Source of the DNA: Schaalia odontolytica
GTDB taxonomy: Bacteria > Actinomycetota > Actinomycetes > Actinomycetales > Actinomycetaceae
Assembly: GCF_009730335.1 (NCBI RefSeq)
Contig: NZ_CP046315.1
Span: 1,798,001 to 1,862,000, forward strand
Reading direction: 5' to 3'
Length of the DNA: 64,000 nt
The position numbers were made by a program, and so were the translations under genes. Positions 34,800-43,708 of the stretch are shown here, in pieces; position 1 is the stretch's first letter, and every line of letters starts with the position of its first letter. Below the pieces are notes generated by a model, which searched no databases, was not told the DNA's origin, and saw nothing but the letters and a program-made list of their open reading frames with translations.

Positions 34800-35156
34800 A
34801 TGTCAGAACGCATGCGTGTGATCTGGGCTATCGGCCTCATCGCTGCCGTCGGTTGCGGCGCTTTCTTCGGCCTGCGTGCCCTCGCGGCCGGAGGCCAGCA
34901 GACCACGATGGAGTCCGGCCTCTCTGTCCCCGCCCAGTCCGACGGGGCGGGCCCCCAATCCGCCCCGGTCGTCGCGGCCACCGAGGAGCCGACACCGACC
35001 CCGGAGCCGGCCCCCGAGGACCCGGCGCCCGCACCCACGCCCGCGCCGGTCGCGACGAACCCCTACTACGTCGCCCCCACCTCACCGCAGCGCGCCGTCC
35101 CCAATGACGACGATGACGATGACGACGACGATCACGACGACGACACCGACGACTGA
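34800..35156 (+). CDS. Membrane-anchored protein with Pro-rich stalk and polyaspartate tail
   Basis: A 118-residue protein: one N-terminal membrane segment (about 6-28), then a Thr/Pro/Ala/Glu-rich extracellular stalk (EEPTPTPEPAPEDPAP, about 60-85), then a tail of 14 Asp among its last 18 residues. No enzyme domain is seen. The tail could bind Mg, Ca or other cations at the cell surface. It has a strong Shine-Dalgarno (AAAGGAG) and a palindromic promoter, and converges on the two-component regulator; a role as its target or signal partner is inference. No close family is recognised. Confidence 0.7.
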   Translation: MSERMRVIWAIGLIAAVGCGAFFGLRALAAGGQQTTMESGLSVPAQSDGAGPQSAPVVAATEEPTPTPEPAPEDPAPAPTPAPVATNPYYVAPTSPQRAVPNDDDDDDDDDHDDDTDD

Positions 35157-35162
35157 GCGCGC

Positions 35163-35193
35163 GGGGTACCGGTATCAGAGGAGCCGGTACCCC
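35163..35193. terminator. Bidirectional hairpin overlapping the response-regulator stop
   Basis: GGGGTACCGG (35163-35172) pairs with CCGGTACCCC (35184-35193). The right arm lies inside the last codons of the regulator gene. It sits between convergent genes and can end both transcripts. Confidence 0.65.
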
Positions 35194-35834
35194 ATGCCGC
35201 GCACCGTTTCGAAGTAGTCTTTACCGATTTTTTGGCGAAGGTAGGACAGGTACACGTCCACCACATTGGACGCGCCATCGAAGTCGATGCCCCACACGGC
35301 CGAGAGCAGCTGCTCGCGGCTGAGCACCTGTCCCGGATTGCGCATGAAGGTTTCGAGCAGCGTGAACTCGCGGGCGGACAGATCCACCCATTCCTCGCCC
35401 ACGCAGGCGCGCCTCGTCTTCAGGTCGAGCACGAGCGATCCCCGGGTCAGCGTCATCGCGCTGGACGTGGGCGTCTCTTCGCGCAGGCGCAGGCGCACGC
35501 GTGCCAGCAGCTCTTCGAAGGAGAAGGGCTTGGGCACGTAGTCGTCGGCCCCGCCCTCGAGCCCGGCCACACGGTCGGCAACAGAACTGCGCGCCGTCAG
35601 CATGATGACGGGCATGCCCACGCCCTGGCCTCGAATCTGCTCGAGGACCTCGAAGCCGTCGATGTCGGGCAGGCCCACGTCCAGGAGCATGAGGGCGCCC
35701 CGGCCCTGCAGGGCGGCTTCGACGGCCTCGGATCCCGTGGAGTAGATCTCCGGGACGAAGCCGGCGGCGCGCAGTCCTTTGGCGACGAAGGCAGCGATCC
35801 GGGCCTCGTCCTCAACGATGAGAATGGTCGTCAT
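35175..35834 (-). CDS. OmpR/PhoP-type response regulator
   Basis: A 219-residue regulator. The receiver domain (1-115) has Glu8/Asp9, phospho-acceptor Asp52 (LLDVGLPDIDG), Thr80-Ala and Lys102 (YVPKPFSF). The C-terminal winged helix (about 125-219) has the LSAREFTLLETFMRNPGQVLSREQLL and SNVVDVYLSYLRQKI elements. It overlaps the kinase stop by 4 nt, so both are made from one transcript. Likely targets include the adjacent acidic-protein gene. Confidence 0.93.
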   Translation of the reverse strand: MTTILIVEDEARIAAFVAKGLRAAGFVPEIYSTGSEAVEAALQGRGALMLLDVGLPDIDGFEVLEQIRGQGVGMPVIMLTARSSVADRVAGLEGGADDYVPKPFSFEELLARVRLRLREETPTSSAMTLTRGSLVLDLKTRRACVGEEWVDLSAREFTLLETFMRNPGQVLSREQLLSAVWGIDFDGASNVVDVYLSYLRQKIGKDYFETVRGMGYRLL

Positions 35835-37273
35835 GATGTCTCTCCTGACGCGCCGCAGGGGCGCAGAGGGATCACCAGGGTGAAGGTCGAGCCCACCCCC
35901 GGTGTCGATTCAATGTCGAGGTGCCCGCCGTGGGCGCGGGCGATAGATTCCACGATATTCAGGCCCAGGCCGGACCCGGCAACGCTCTCGGTGCCCGCGG
36001 TGCCGCGCACGAAGCGCTGACGCACGCACTCAATGTCATCCGGGGCAATGCCGACGCCGCGGTCGCGCACCCACAGGCGTGCCCACTGCGAGTCCGTGCC
36101 CGATCCGATTGCGATGAGCGTGCCGTCGGCCGAGTATTGGACGGCGTTTTGCGCGAGTTGGAGCCACGCCTGGGTGATGCGTGTCGGGTCGAGGCAGCAG
36201 GTGACCTGCGCGGCCTCGCCGAGGGTCCACTGGCGATCTCCCAGGGCGCGGGCCTTGTCCAGGACCGCCTCGGTGAGGGCGGCAAGGTCCGTGGATGCGG
36301 GGTTCACGGTGTCCGAGGCCCGGGCAAGCTCGAGCAGGTCGCCGACGAGGGTGCCCATCCGGTCGATCTCGTCGATAACGAGCGCGCGGGTCTCGACCAC
36401 GTCGTCGTGGTCGTCGGGATCGAGGAGTTCCATGTGGCCGCGCACGACCGTGATCGGGGTGCGCAGCTCGTGGCTGACATCGTCGAGGAGCTCGCGCCTG
36501 GCGACAACCGCAGTCTCGACCCGGTCCAGCATCCTGTTCACCGCTCCTGCCAGACCAGACAGGTCGTCGTTGCCGCGCACGGGAACGCGGGTCGTCAGGT
36601 CGGACTCGCCGATCGAGTCGGTGGCGCGGCGCAGCTCGCCGATGGGGCGCAGCAGGCGCGTCACCGAGAACCAGGCAAAAGGTACGACGAGGACGAGGGT
36701 GCCGAGCGCGGCAACCACGTAGAGAACCATCGCAGAGTGTGTCGATTCCCCGTAGCCGCGCATGTCGATCGCGTGGACGAGGGCCGCGTTGCTGGACGGA
36801 CCCGCGATCGGCACGACGATGAGCCGGTAGGTCATCGTCGTGGTCGTATGCGTGGTGATGATGGTGTCCGTGCCCGTCGTCAGGGGCGCAACGTAGGCCA
36901 CCAGCTCCGCGTCGTCCTCGATGTGCAGACGCGGCTCCTGGGAGGGCAGCCAGTACAGGGTCCCGTCGACGAAGCCGACCTCACCGGCGTACGTGCCCGC
37001 GTAGGTTCGCGCCAGGTGCAGTCGCACTATCTCCGAGGGGTCGGTGAGAGCCACGCCCGTCTCGGGGTTGGTCCCGCCTTCGACGAGGTCTTGGAGCGCG
37101 ATCTTGGATTGATGCAGCCGATCCACGGCGCGGGCGTCGAGGGCACGCTGCTGGAGGATGAAGACAAGCACGCCGGAGACGGTAAGCGCAGCACCCGCCA
37201 CCAGGATCACCGCGGCGATGATCCTGGTGCGGATGCTAACGGACACGCCCGCGCGCGTGTTCTGCTTGCTCAT
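35831..37273 (-). CDS. Sensor histidine kinase
   Basis: A 480-residue membrane kinase. Membrane segments near 18-40 and 185-205 flank an extracellular sensor of about 145 residues. Then come HAMP (about 207-260), HisKA with phospho-His in DVSHELRTPITVVRGH near 275, and HATPase with N box QLAQNAVQYSADG, G1 DRGVGI and G2 GSGLGLNIVE. The domain order is that of PhoR/TcrY-type actinobacterial kinases. ATG 37273 follows GACAAT by 6 nt (leaderless). It lies 53 bp downstream of the UDP-glucose dehydrogenase. Confidence 0.93.
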   Translation of the reverse strand: MSKQNTRAGVSVSIRTRIIAAVILVAGAALTVSGVLVFILQQRALDARAVDRLHQSKIALQDLVEGGTNPETGVALTDPSEIVRLHLARTYAGTYAGEVGFVDGTLYWLPSQEPRLHIEDDAELVAYVAPLTTGTDTIITTHTTTTMTYRLIVVPIAGPSSNAALVHAIDMRGYGESTHSAMVLYVVAALGTLVLVVPFAWFSVTRLLRPIGELRRATDSIGESDLTTRVPVRGNDDLSGLAGAVNRMLDRVETAVVARRELLDDVSHELRTPITVVRGHMELLDPDDHDDVVETRALVIDEIDRMGTLVGDLLELARASDTVNPASTDLAALTEAVLDKARALGDRQWTLGEAAQVTCCLDPTRITQAWLQLAQNAVQYSADGTLIAIGSGTDSQWARLWVRDRGVGIAPDDIECVRQRFVRGTAGTESVAGSGLGLNIVESIARAHGGHLDIESTPGVGSTFTLVIPLRPCGASGETS

Positions 37274-37279
37274 GACCTC

Positions 37280-37285
37280 ATTGTC
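37280..37285 (-). promoter_or_regulatory. -10 hexamer of a probable leaderless promoter (sensor kinase)
   Basis: GACAAT on the minus strand, 6 nt before ATG 37273; the same hexamer and spacing as the helicase gene at 290. Confidence 0.5.
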
Positions 37286-37326
37286 CGGGTTATCTCCGAG
37301 GTATGCACCCGGGCGCGACCCGCGTA

Positions 37327-38646
37327 TCACCGTCCAATTCCCACGTGGGTCCAACCGGCGGCGTTCCACGCCTCGCGGTCCAGCGCGTTGCGCCCGTCCA
37401 CGATGGTGCGCGAGCGCACGAGCGGGCCGATGGCAGCCGGATCCATGTTGACGAACTGGCTCCATTCGGTGGCCAGGACGACCAGGTCAGCGTCGGTCAG
37501 CGCCGCGTGCATATCCTCCACCATCGTCAGGTGGGGCTTATGGGCGGCCGCGTTGGTCAGGGCGATCGGGTCGGTGACGCGCACGTTGGCGCCGCGCTCG
37601 TGCAGGCGCGAGGCGACGTCCAGGGCGGGCGAGTCGCGTACATCGTCCGTGTCGGGCTTGAAGGAGGCACCGAGGACGGTGATGTTCTTGCCCGTCACAG
37701 ACCCACCCAGCGCGGCCTCGGCGGCGGCGACCGCACGGGTGCGACCACGGGTGTTGATCGCGTCGACTTCCTTCAGGAAGGCCACCGATTCACCCTTGTT
37801 GAGTTCCTCGGCGCGCGCCACGAAGGCACGGATGTCCTTGGGAAGGCAGCCGCCGCCAAAGCCGATGCCGGCGCCGAGGGCGCGACGTCCGATGCGCTCG
37901 TCGTGCCCGAGGGCCTGGGCGAGCATCGTCACGTCGGCGCCGGTGACGTCGCAGATCTCGGCCATTGCGTTGATGAAGCTGATCTTGGTGGCCAGGAAGG
38001 AGTTCGCGGCGACCTTCACCAGCTCGGCCGTGGAGAAGCTGTCGACGATGACGGGGCAGCCCGCCTCGATGATGGGTCGGTAGGCCTCGTCGAGGGCGTT
38101 GCGTCCACGGAATGCACTGTCAGCATTAGCGGACAGGCCGTAGACGAGGCGCGTGGGGCGCAGCGTGTCCTCGACCGCGTAGCCTTCGCGCAGGAACTCG
38201 GGGTTCCAGGCCAGGGCGGCAGCCGTGCCCGCGAGCTTCTCTTCGACGATGTGCGCGGTGCCCACGGGTACTGTGGACTTTCCAACGACGACGGTGCGCT
38301 CGGCGGGGTCGAGCAGCTCGGTGAGCATGGAGACTGCTCCCATCAGGTGGCTGAGGTCGGCTGATCCGCCCTCGTCAGACTGCGGGGTTCCCACGGTGAT
38401 GAAGTGGATGCCGGCGCCGGACAGGTCTTGCGCCGTGGGCTCGGCGGTGAAGCGCAGGCGACCCGAGGCGGTTTCGGCGGCGATCATCTCTTCGAGGCCG
38501 GGCTCGTGGAAGGGCGCCTTGCCGGCGGACAGAGCCCGCACCTTCGCCTGATCGACGTCGATGCCGACGACCTCGTGGCCGAGGGAGGCCATGCACACTG
38601 CGTGGACGGCACCGAGGTAACCGCAACCAATAACTGTCATTTTCAT
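37327..38646 (-). CDS. UDP-glucose 6-dehydrogenase family protein
   Basis: A 439-residue NAD-dependent dehydrogenase that would make UDP-glucuronate (or a related uronic-acid nucleotide). The Rossmann start MTVIGCGYLGAVHAVCMASLGHEVVGID, the catalytic Cys in GIGFGGGCLPKDIRAF near 265, and the C-terminal NITVLGASFKPDTDDVRDSPAL near 320 are diagnostic. It lies 32 bp downstream of the glycan operon on the same strand. ATG 38646 has only a weak Shine-Dalgarno; ATG 38640 is possible. Confidence 0.93.
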   Translation of the reverse strand: MKMTVIGCGYLGAVHAVCMASLGHEVVGIDVDQAKVRALSAGKAPFHEPGLEEMIAAETASGRLRFTAEPTAQDLSGAGIHFITVGTPQSDEGGSADLSHLMGAVSMLTELLDPAERTVVVGKSTVPVGTAHIVEEKLAGTAAALAWNPEFLREGYAVEDTLRPTRLVYGLSANADSAFRGRNALDEAYRPIIEAGCPVIVDSFSTAELVKVAANSFLATKISFINAMAEICDVTGADVTMLAQALGHDERIGRRALGAGIGFGGGCLPKDIRAFVARAEELNKGESVAFLKEVDAINTRGRTRAVAAAEAALGGSVTGKNITVLGASFKPDTDDVRDSPALDVASRLHERGANVRVTDPIALTNAAAHKPHLTMVEDMHAALTDADLVVLATEWSQFVNMDPAAIGPLVRSRTIVDGRNALDREAWNAAGWTHVGIGR

Positions 38647-38678
38647 GGAAGTGCTCTTTTCTGTGTCGGTGTCTGTGG

Positions 38679-39659
38679 TCAGTGAGTGCTCGAGTGAGCG
38701 GAGAGTGCGTGGTCCATCCATTCCCCCAGCCAGGAACTCGCCCCGGGGCGGAAGGAATAGACGAAGATGAGGCGCAGTCGGGAGGCCTGCAGGTAGGCCT
38801 CCAGGCGCGCCCGCGTGGTGGGCATGCGGGACGCGACGTCGTCGATGTGCCCGATGACGACGTCAAGGCTGTGGGCGCTGAGGTGCCCGCGCAGGTGGTG
38901 CAGTTCCGCGTGGGCGCGCAGGTTCATGAGGTCGAGGGCGGGCTCGGCCATGCGGGCGCCGTCCAGGTCGATGACGCCAAGGCTGGTGCCGTCCCACAGG
39001 AGCTGTCCGTCGTGCAGGTCGGCGTGGGAGACGACGTGGGTGGTGTCGATGTCCTCGATGAGGCGGGCGGACACGTCCAGGACCGCCTCGGTGACACGTG
39101 GGTCTTCGCCGATGGTGTCGAAGATGCGCGCCTGCTCGGCCCATCGGGCGAGGATGCGCGCCTCGTGGGCGCCGGTGTGGGGTTCGAGGGCGGCGTCTCG
39201 AGTCGGCTGCCAGGCCCGAGCGAGAGCCTTCCACCCGTCCAGCCCCTCGTCCCCGAGGTCACCGAGGGAGCGGCCGGGCAGACGCGTGTAGGTCAGAGCG
39301 GTCGACGACCAGTCCGTCACGTCGGCGACGGCCAGTCCCCATGAGCGGTAGATGCGTCCGGCGACTGCCGTGTTGCAGGCGATGCGCTCCCCGCCTTTGC
39401 GCACGTGCTTGGTGACGAAGCGATCCGCAACAACGACGGCGCGTCGGGCGTGGCGGTGGACGACGAGCTCCCCTTCCCCCACGGGAATGGTCCCGAGGAC
39501 CGGGTCGCAGGCGTACAGGGACATGGCGACGCCGGCATCGGTGGCGAGTCCCGCGCGCAGGCGTCCGCGTCGGTCGACGAGCTCGACGGCGATGCCGGCG
39601 CGTGCTGGCCACGCACGCTTGATCCCCTCGATCGATCGGACGTCGGTGATTAGAGACAT
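38679..39659 (-). CDS. APH-fold phosphotransferase-like protein (glycan operon)
   Basis: A 326-residue protein with the C-terminal lobe of aminoglycoside/choline kinases: HADLHDGQLLWDG (Brenner-type loop, Asp and His present, the usual Asn replaced by Gln) near 200, and GVIDLDGARMAEPALDLMNL with metal Asp near 220. In a glycan operon it may phosphorylate a sugar or polyol. It overlaps the next upstream gene by 10 nt and has GGAGGAAAG before the ATG. The N-terminal lobe is poorly conserved. Confidence 0.75.
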   Translation of the reverse strand: MSLITDVRSIEGIKRAWPARAGIAVELVDRRGRLRAGLATDAGVAMSLYACDPVLGTIPVGEGELVVHRHARRAVVVADRFVTKHVRKGGERIACNTAVAGRIYRSWGLAVADVTDWSSTALTYTRLPGRSLGDLGDEGLDGWKALARAWQPTRDAALEPHTGAHEARILARWAEQARIFDTIGEDPRVTEAVLDVSARLIEDIDTTHVVSHADLHDGQLLWDGTSLGVIDLDGARMAEPALDLMNLRAHAELHHLRGHLSAHSLDVVIGHIDDVASRMPTTRARLEAYLQASRLRLIFVYSFRPGASSWLGEWMDHALSAHSSTH

Positions 39660-40780
39660 GCGCTTTCCTCCTCGATGAGCGTCAGGGTGTGGTCGATGTG
39701 TTGAGCCCAGTCGGGGCGGGCCTCGCGCAGGGGGTCGGCGAGTTTGAGGGCGCGGGCGTGGATGCGTGCGGCGCTCAGTTCGGTGCCCGCGGGCAGGCGT
39801 CCTCCCGCCCGCTCGTATCCGCGCGCGAAGGCCTCGGCACACTCGGGATCGGCGCTGACCATGTACGAGGCCACGTCGAGCGAGGCGGCCCCCATGCGTG
39901 CGCGGTCAAAGTCGGTGAGCAGCACGGTCCCCTCCGCGGACACGAGCACCTGGTCGGGCGTGGCGTCCGCGTGGATGGGCACGAGGGGCGCTTCCTCCGG
40001 CTCGGGGGCCGTGTCCGCGAGCGCCTCAATCCGAGCTCCGAGGACGGCGTTGAGCTCGGAGATGATGCGGGCGTGCACAGCGAGGATGTGACGGGTCGAG
40101 GCCGTGGGAGCTCCCATGCGCTGGGCGAGGTGCGCGGAGGGAACGGCGGCGTGGAGACGGGCGAAGAGCTCTCCCGCTTCCTCGTGCCAGGCGTGTACCT
40201 GCCCGGCTGTGCTGGCGCTCTGGGACAGGTCGAATCCCCCGGCGTCAGCCAAGACACTCACGTTCGGGTCGCTGCCCTCGTCCAGGCGCTCGGGCACGGG
40301 AACGACCGCGCTCAGGAAGGCGTCGAGGCCGCGCACGTGTGCGTCCTCGGTGGCCTGGATGCGCACGACCACGCCGCCACTGCGCGCGACAAGGCGGCGC
40401 AGGGGGTTGTGGCGTAGCACCTGCCACGTGCGTGGTTCGACGATGCCCGAGGCCTGGGCGCGCCCGATGTGGACCATCAGGTCCGGGTCGGAGACGATGT
40501 CGCCCCACTGGAGCCACAGGCCGTCTTCGAGTGTGCGCGAGGAGGTGGGTACGTTTCGGCGCTGGGCCTTGGCGGCGCTCTTCTCGCCCTTCGCGACCGC
40601 ATCCGGCCACAGCAGGCGAGCCCAACCAACCGGAAGACCGTCAGCGTCGGCGAGCGAGGCACTGATGGATACCCCGGGCTTGATGCGCACGCGGGTGGCG
40701 ACCCGGGAAGCGTCCACGGCCTCGGACAGGCGCAAGGAGTCGAGGAAGAGGGACAGTGCATCCGACAGGTTCGCGCTCAT
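39650..40780 (-). CDS. Second APH-fold phosphotransferase-like protein (glycan operon)
   Basis: A 376-residue protein with the kinase motifs PIHADATPDQVLVSAEGTVLLTDFDRARMGAASLDVASYM near 285-325. The catalytic loop reads HADATPDQ (Asp kept, Asn replaced by Gln), as in its neighbour. The N-terminal 120 residues hold a SISASLADADGLPVGWARLLW segment seen in some sugar-kinase-like proteins. It overlaps the ABC exporter gene (ATGA). Paired degenerate kinases next to each other suggest a heterodimer or two-step phosphorylation. Confidence 0.72.
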   Translation of the reverse strand: MSANLSDALSLFLDSLRLSEAVDASRVATRVRIKPGVSISASLADADGLPVGWARLLWPDAVAKGEKSAAKAQRRNVPTSSRTLEDGLWLQWGDIVSDPDLMVHIGRAQASGIVEPRTWQVLRHNPLRRLVARSGGVVVRIQATEDAHVRGLDAFLSAVVPVPERLDEGSDPNVSVLADAGGFDLSQSASTAGQVHAWHEEAGELFARLHAAVPSAHLAQRMGAPTASTRHILAVHARIISELNAVLGARIEALADTAPEPEEAPLVPIHADATPDQVLVSAEGTVLLTDFDRARMGAASLDVASYMVSADPECAEAFARGYERAGGRLPAGTELSAARIHARALKLADPLREARPDWAQHIDHTLTLIEEESACL

Positions 40781-42591
40781 CGCACGTCACCCCCTCGGGT
40801 GCTCGCGGAGGCGCTCGTCGCACTGGCCGCCCACTCGCGGAAGGCCTCGGACTCCTCGAGGAGCTGGGCGGGCGTGCCGTCCAGGAGGACGCGCCCGTCT
40901 TCGATCCACACAACGCGGCTCGAGCGCAGGGCGACGGGCGGGTCGTGGGTGATGGCCAGGGCGGTGCGCCCTAACACGAGGCCGTCGATGGCGTCCAGGA
41001 CGAGTCCAGTGGACTCGGGGTCGAGGCCAGTCGTAGCCTCGTCGAGGATTATGATCGGGGTGTCGCGCAGGAGGGCGCGGGCGATCGCGATGCGCTGGCG
41101 CTGGCCTCCCGACAGGGTGCCTCCGCGCTCGCCCACCTCGGCGTCGTATCCGCCGGGCATCTCCATGATGAAGTCGTGGGCGTTGGCGGCCTTTGCGGCG
41201 GCGACGATCTCCTCGTCGGTGGCGCCCTCGCGGCCCAGGCGGATGTTCTCGCGGATGGTCGTCGCGAAGAGCACGGCGTCCTGGTGGAGCAGGGTGACGT
41301 TCGAGCGTACGGCCGCCAGGGTGAGGTCGGTCAGCGGGTATCCGCCCATGAGGACGCGACCGCTCACGGGGTCTTGGGCGCGCACCGCGAGCGACACGAG
41401 CGTGGACTTTCCGGATCCGGAGGGGCCGATGATCGCGACCCGCTCGCCCTCGCGCACCGACAGGGACAGGGAGTGCAGGATCTCGATGCCGTCGTATTCG
41501 GTGACGACGCGGTCGAACTCGAGGTTGCCGCCGATGACTGCGGGGTGCAGGGCGCCGGGCGCGCTCACGATGTCCTGGCGGACCTCCATGAGGTCGGCGA
41601 CGCGCTCGCCCGAGGCGCCGGCGCGCGAGATTCGGCCCGTGTACTTGGCCATGTCGCGCAGAGGCTTCATGGCGGTGCGCAGGTAGGAGGTGAACAGGAC
41701 GAGGTCGCCCACGCTCATCGCGCCGCTGAGCACGCGCAGGCCGCCGCCGACGAGCACGATCGCGGTGGCGATGCCGACGAGTAGGTCCGTGGAGCGCTCC
41801 AGGCGGGCGGCCAGGCGCAGGGACTTCACGCCCTGACGGACGGCCTTGCCGTTTGCCCCGCCGAAGCGCCCGGCTATGTAGTCCTCCAACCCGTAGGCCT
41901 GGACGACGGGGATCGAGGCCAGGGACTCCTGGGCGGTGTTCGCCAGCTGGCCCTCCCCCTTGCGGGTGCGACGCGCGGCGGCTGTGATGCGCTGGGAGGA
42001 TCCGCGCGACACGAACAGGAAGAGCGCGACGGCCACAACGACCACGACCGCGAGCAGCGGGTCGAGGACCACCATGACGATGACCATGACGAGCAGCGTC
42101 GCGGTATTGGCCAGGAGCGGCAGTCCGGCCGTGATGGCCACTTCCTGCAGCCGGTTCACGTCACCGACGATGCGCTGGACCGTGTCGGCGCTGCGGTTGC
42201 GCGCGTGAAACTGCTGGGACAGGCCCTGCACGTGGCGGAACACGCGGGCTCGCAACGACTGGGCGACACGCGAGCCCACCAGCGCGAAGCACACCGTAGC
42301 CATGTAGTTCGAGGCCGCACGCAGGCCGACGATAACGACCAGCAGCCCGGCGCAGGCGACGATCATGGGGGCCGCAGACCACGGGCCTTCTCCGCGGTGC
42401 AGCGCCACCTCAACGACCGAGTCGATGACGATCTTCATCGGCCAGGGCTCCATGACGCGGAACACGACATCCAGGAGCAAAGCCACAATGCCCCCGGCGA
42501 TCAGTCCGCGATGGGGACGCACGTCGGGACCCACGAGGCGCAGAGTCCGCGACAGCGCCCCCAGGTTGTTTTTCTTGCTGATCGGCGCCAT
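40777..42591 (-). CDS. ABC exporter, fused membrane and ATPase domains (MsbA-like)
   Basis: A 604-residue type IV (ABCB/MsbA-like) exporter. Six membrane segments fill residues 25-320; the ATPase has Walker A IIGPSGSGKSTLVSLA near 380, signature TLSGGQRQRIAIARALL, Walker B IIILDEATTGLDPES and H-loop ITHDPP. A homodimer is expected. Position between the glycosyltransferases and the kinases suggests it flips a glycolipid or exports a small glycoside. ATG 42591 lies 1 bp after the glycosyltransferase stop, with GAGG inside that gene. Confidence 0.88.
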   Translation of the reverse strand: MAPISKKNNLGALSRTLRLVGPDVRPHRGLIAGGIVALLLDVVFRVMEPWPMKIVIDSVVEVALHRGEGPWSAAPMIVACAGLLVVIVGLRAASNYMATVCFALVGSRVAQSLRARVFRHVQGLSQQFHARNRSADTVQRIVGDVNRLQEVAITAGLPLLANTATLLVMVIVMVVLDPLLAVVVVVAVALFLFVSRGSSQRITAAARRTRKGEGQLANTAQESLASIPVVQAYGLEDYIAGRFGGANGKAVRQGVKSLRLAARLERSTDLLVGIATAIVLVGGGLRVLSGAMSVGDLVLFTSYLRTAMKPLRDMAKYTGRISRAGASGERVADLMEVRQDIVSAPGALHPAVIGGNLEFDRVVTEYDGIEILHSLSLSVREGERVAIIGPSGSGKSTLVSLAVRAQDPVSGRVLMGGYPLTDLTLAAVRSNVTLLHQDAVLFATTIRENIRLGREGATDEEIVAAAKAANAHDFIMEMPGGYDAEVGERGGTLSGGQRQRIAIARALLRDTPIIILDEATTGLDPESTGLVLDAIDGLVLGRTALAITHDPPVALRSSRVVWIEDGRVLLDGTPAQLLEESEAFREWAASATSASASTRGGDVR

Positions 42592-42592
42592 C

Positions 42593-43708
42593 TCAGGCCT
42601 CCACCAGCTCAAGCACGCGCCCCACAACGCCCTCCCACGAGTGGCGTTCCTCGGCGGCGAGGCGAGCCTGCGCACCCAGCTCGGTGCGACGTTCCGGGTC
42701 CTGAGCGAGGGCGTCGATCGCACGAGCGAGCACAGCCGTATCGGACGGCGGCACGAGGACGCCGCAGCCCAGTAGGGCCACGGGGATCTGTCCGAGCGCG
42801 CTGGCGACGACGGGCAGGCCGGCCGCCATGTACTCATAAACCTTCAGGGGCGAGAAATAGTGGTCGGCCTCGTCTGCGGGCGCCGGGTAGGGCGCGACCG
42901 CGATGGCGGAACCCTCCAGGTGGGAGGGAACCTCGTGCGGAGCGACGGCACCGCGGAAATCCACGTCCACGCCGGCTGCGCGCGCCGCCTCCTCGAGAGC
43001 CTCGCGCTGGGGACCGTCACCAATGATGCGCAGGTCCCACGGGGACGAGGCCAGGGCGCGCGCCCCGATGAGGTGCTCCACCCCGTGCCAGGGCTTGAGC
43101 GTGCCCACGAAGGTGACGACCACGCGGCCGGCCTCCTCCGTCACGGGAGTGATCCGGTTCGTGTCGACGCCGTTGGGGACGGTGTGGGCACGCTCCGTGC
43201 CCGTCATCTCCTCCACCCAGGCGCGCACCGGGTCCGACACGCAGATGATCGCACGCGCCGCACCCGACTGCTCCACGAGCGCGGACCGCGCTCCAGCCTC
43301 GTCATCCAGGCGACGATGACGACGCTGCTCCTCGATGAGGGGCGCGTTCACCTCGAGGATCCCGCGCACACCACTGCCCTTCGCAAGGGACGCGAGCGCC
43401 GTGGAGAACAGCGAGTAGCGCTCCCACACGAGGTCCGGGGCGCTCTTCGCAACGCGCTGCGCGATCGCGCGCGAGGCCTGGGCCTGGGCGCGCTCGCGGT
43501 CGCCCGCGCCGTCCGCATCGAGCGGGTACTCGACGGTAGGCACGTCGGCCAGGTCGGCGGGGACACGGTCCCCCATGCGCACGGCGTGGATCTCCACGTC
43601 GTGGCCGCGGCGCACGAGCTCGCGCACGACGTCCTGGATGTGGACGGAGGCTCCCTTGGTTCCGAAAACCGGGATGCCGGGGTCAGCACAGATGTAGGCG
43701 ATACGCAT
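42593..43708 (-). CDS. Glycosyltransferase family 4
   Basis: A 371-residue GT-B enzyme. The N-terminal domain MRIAYICADPGIPVFGTKGASVHIQDVVREL has the GT4 acceptor loop; the C-terminal domain has the donor-binding VVTFVGTLKPWHGVEHLI near 190 and SPLKVYEYMAAGLPVVAS near 288 with the E-x7-E-like motif. It transfers a sugar from a nucleotide donor to an unknown acceptor. It touches the upstream glycosyltransferase (overlap 1 nt). Confidence 0.88.
   Translation of the reverse strand: MRIAYICADPGIPVFGTKGASVHIQDVVRELVRRGHDVEIHAVRMGDRVPADLADVPTVEYPLDADGAGDRERAQAQASRAIAQRVAKSAPDLVWERYSLFSTALASLAKGSGVRGILEVNAPLIEEQRRHRRLDDEAGARSALVEQSGAARAIICVSDPVRAWVEEMTGTERAHTVPNGVDTNRITPVTEEAGRVVVTFVGTLKPWHGVEHLIGARALASSPWDLRIIGDGPQREALEEAARAAGVDVDFRGAVAPHEVPSHLEGSAIAVAPYPAPADEADHYFSPLKVYEYMAAGLPVVASALGQIPVALLGCGVLVPPSDTAVLARAIDALAQDPERRTELGAQARLAAEERHSWEGVVGRVLELVEA

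Noticed and set aside
38679-40780. Aminoglycoside resistance genes
   Set aside because: The APH motifs are degenerate (Gln for Asn in the catalytic loop) and the genes lie inside a glycan operon, so drug phosphorylation is unlikely.
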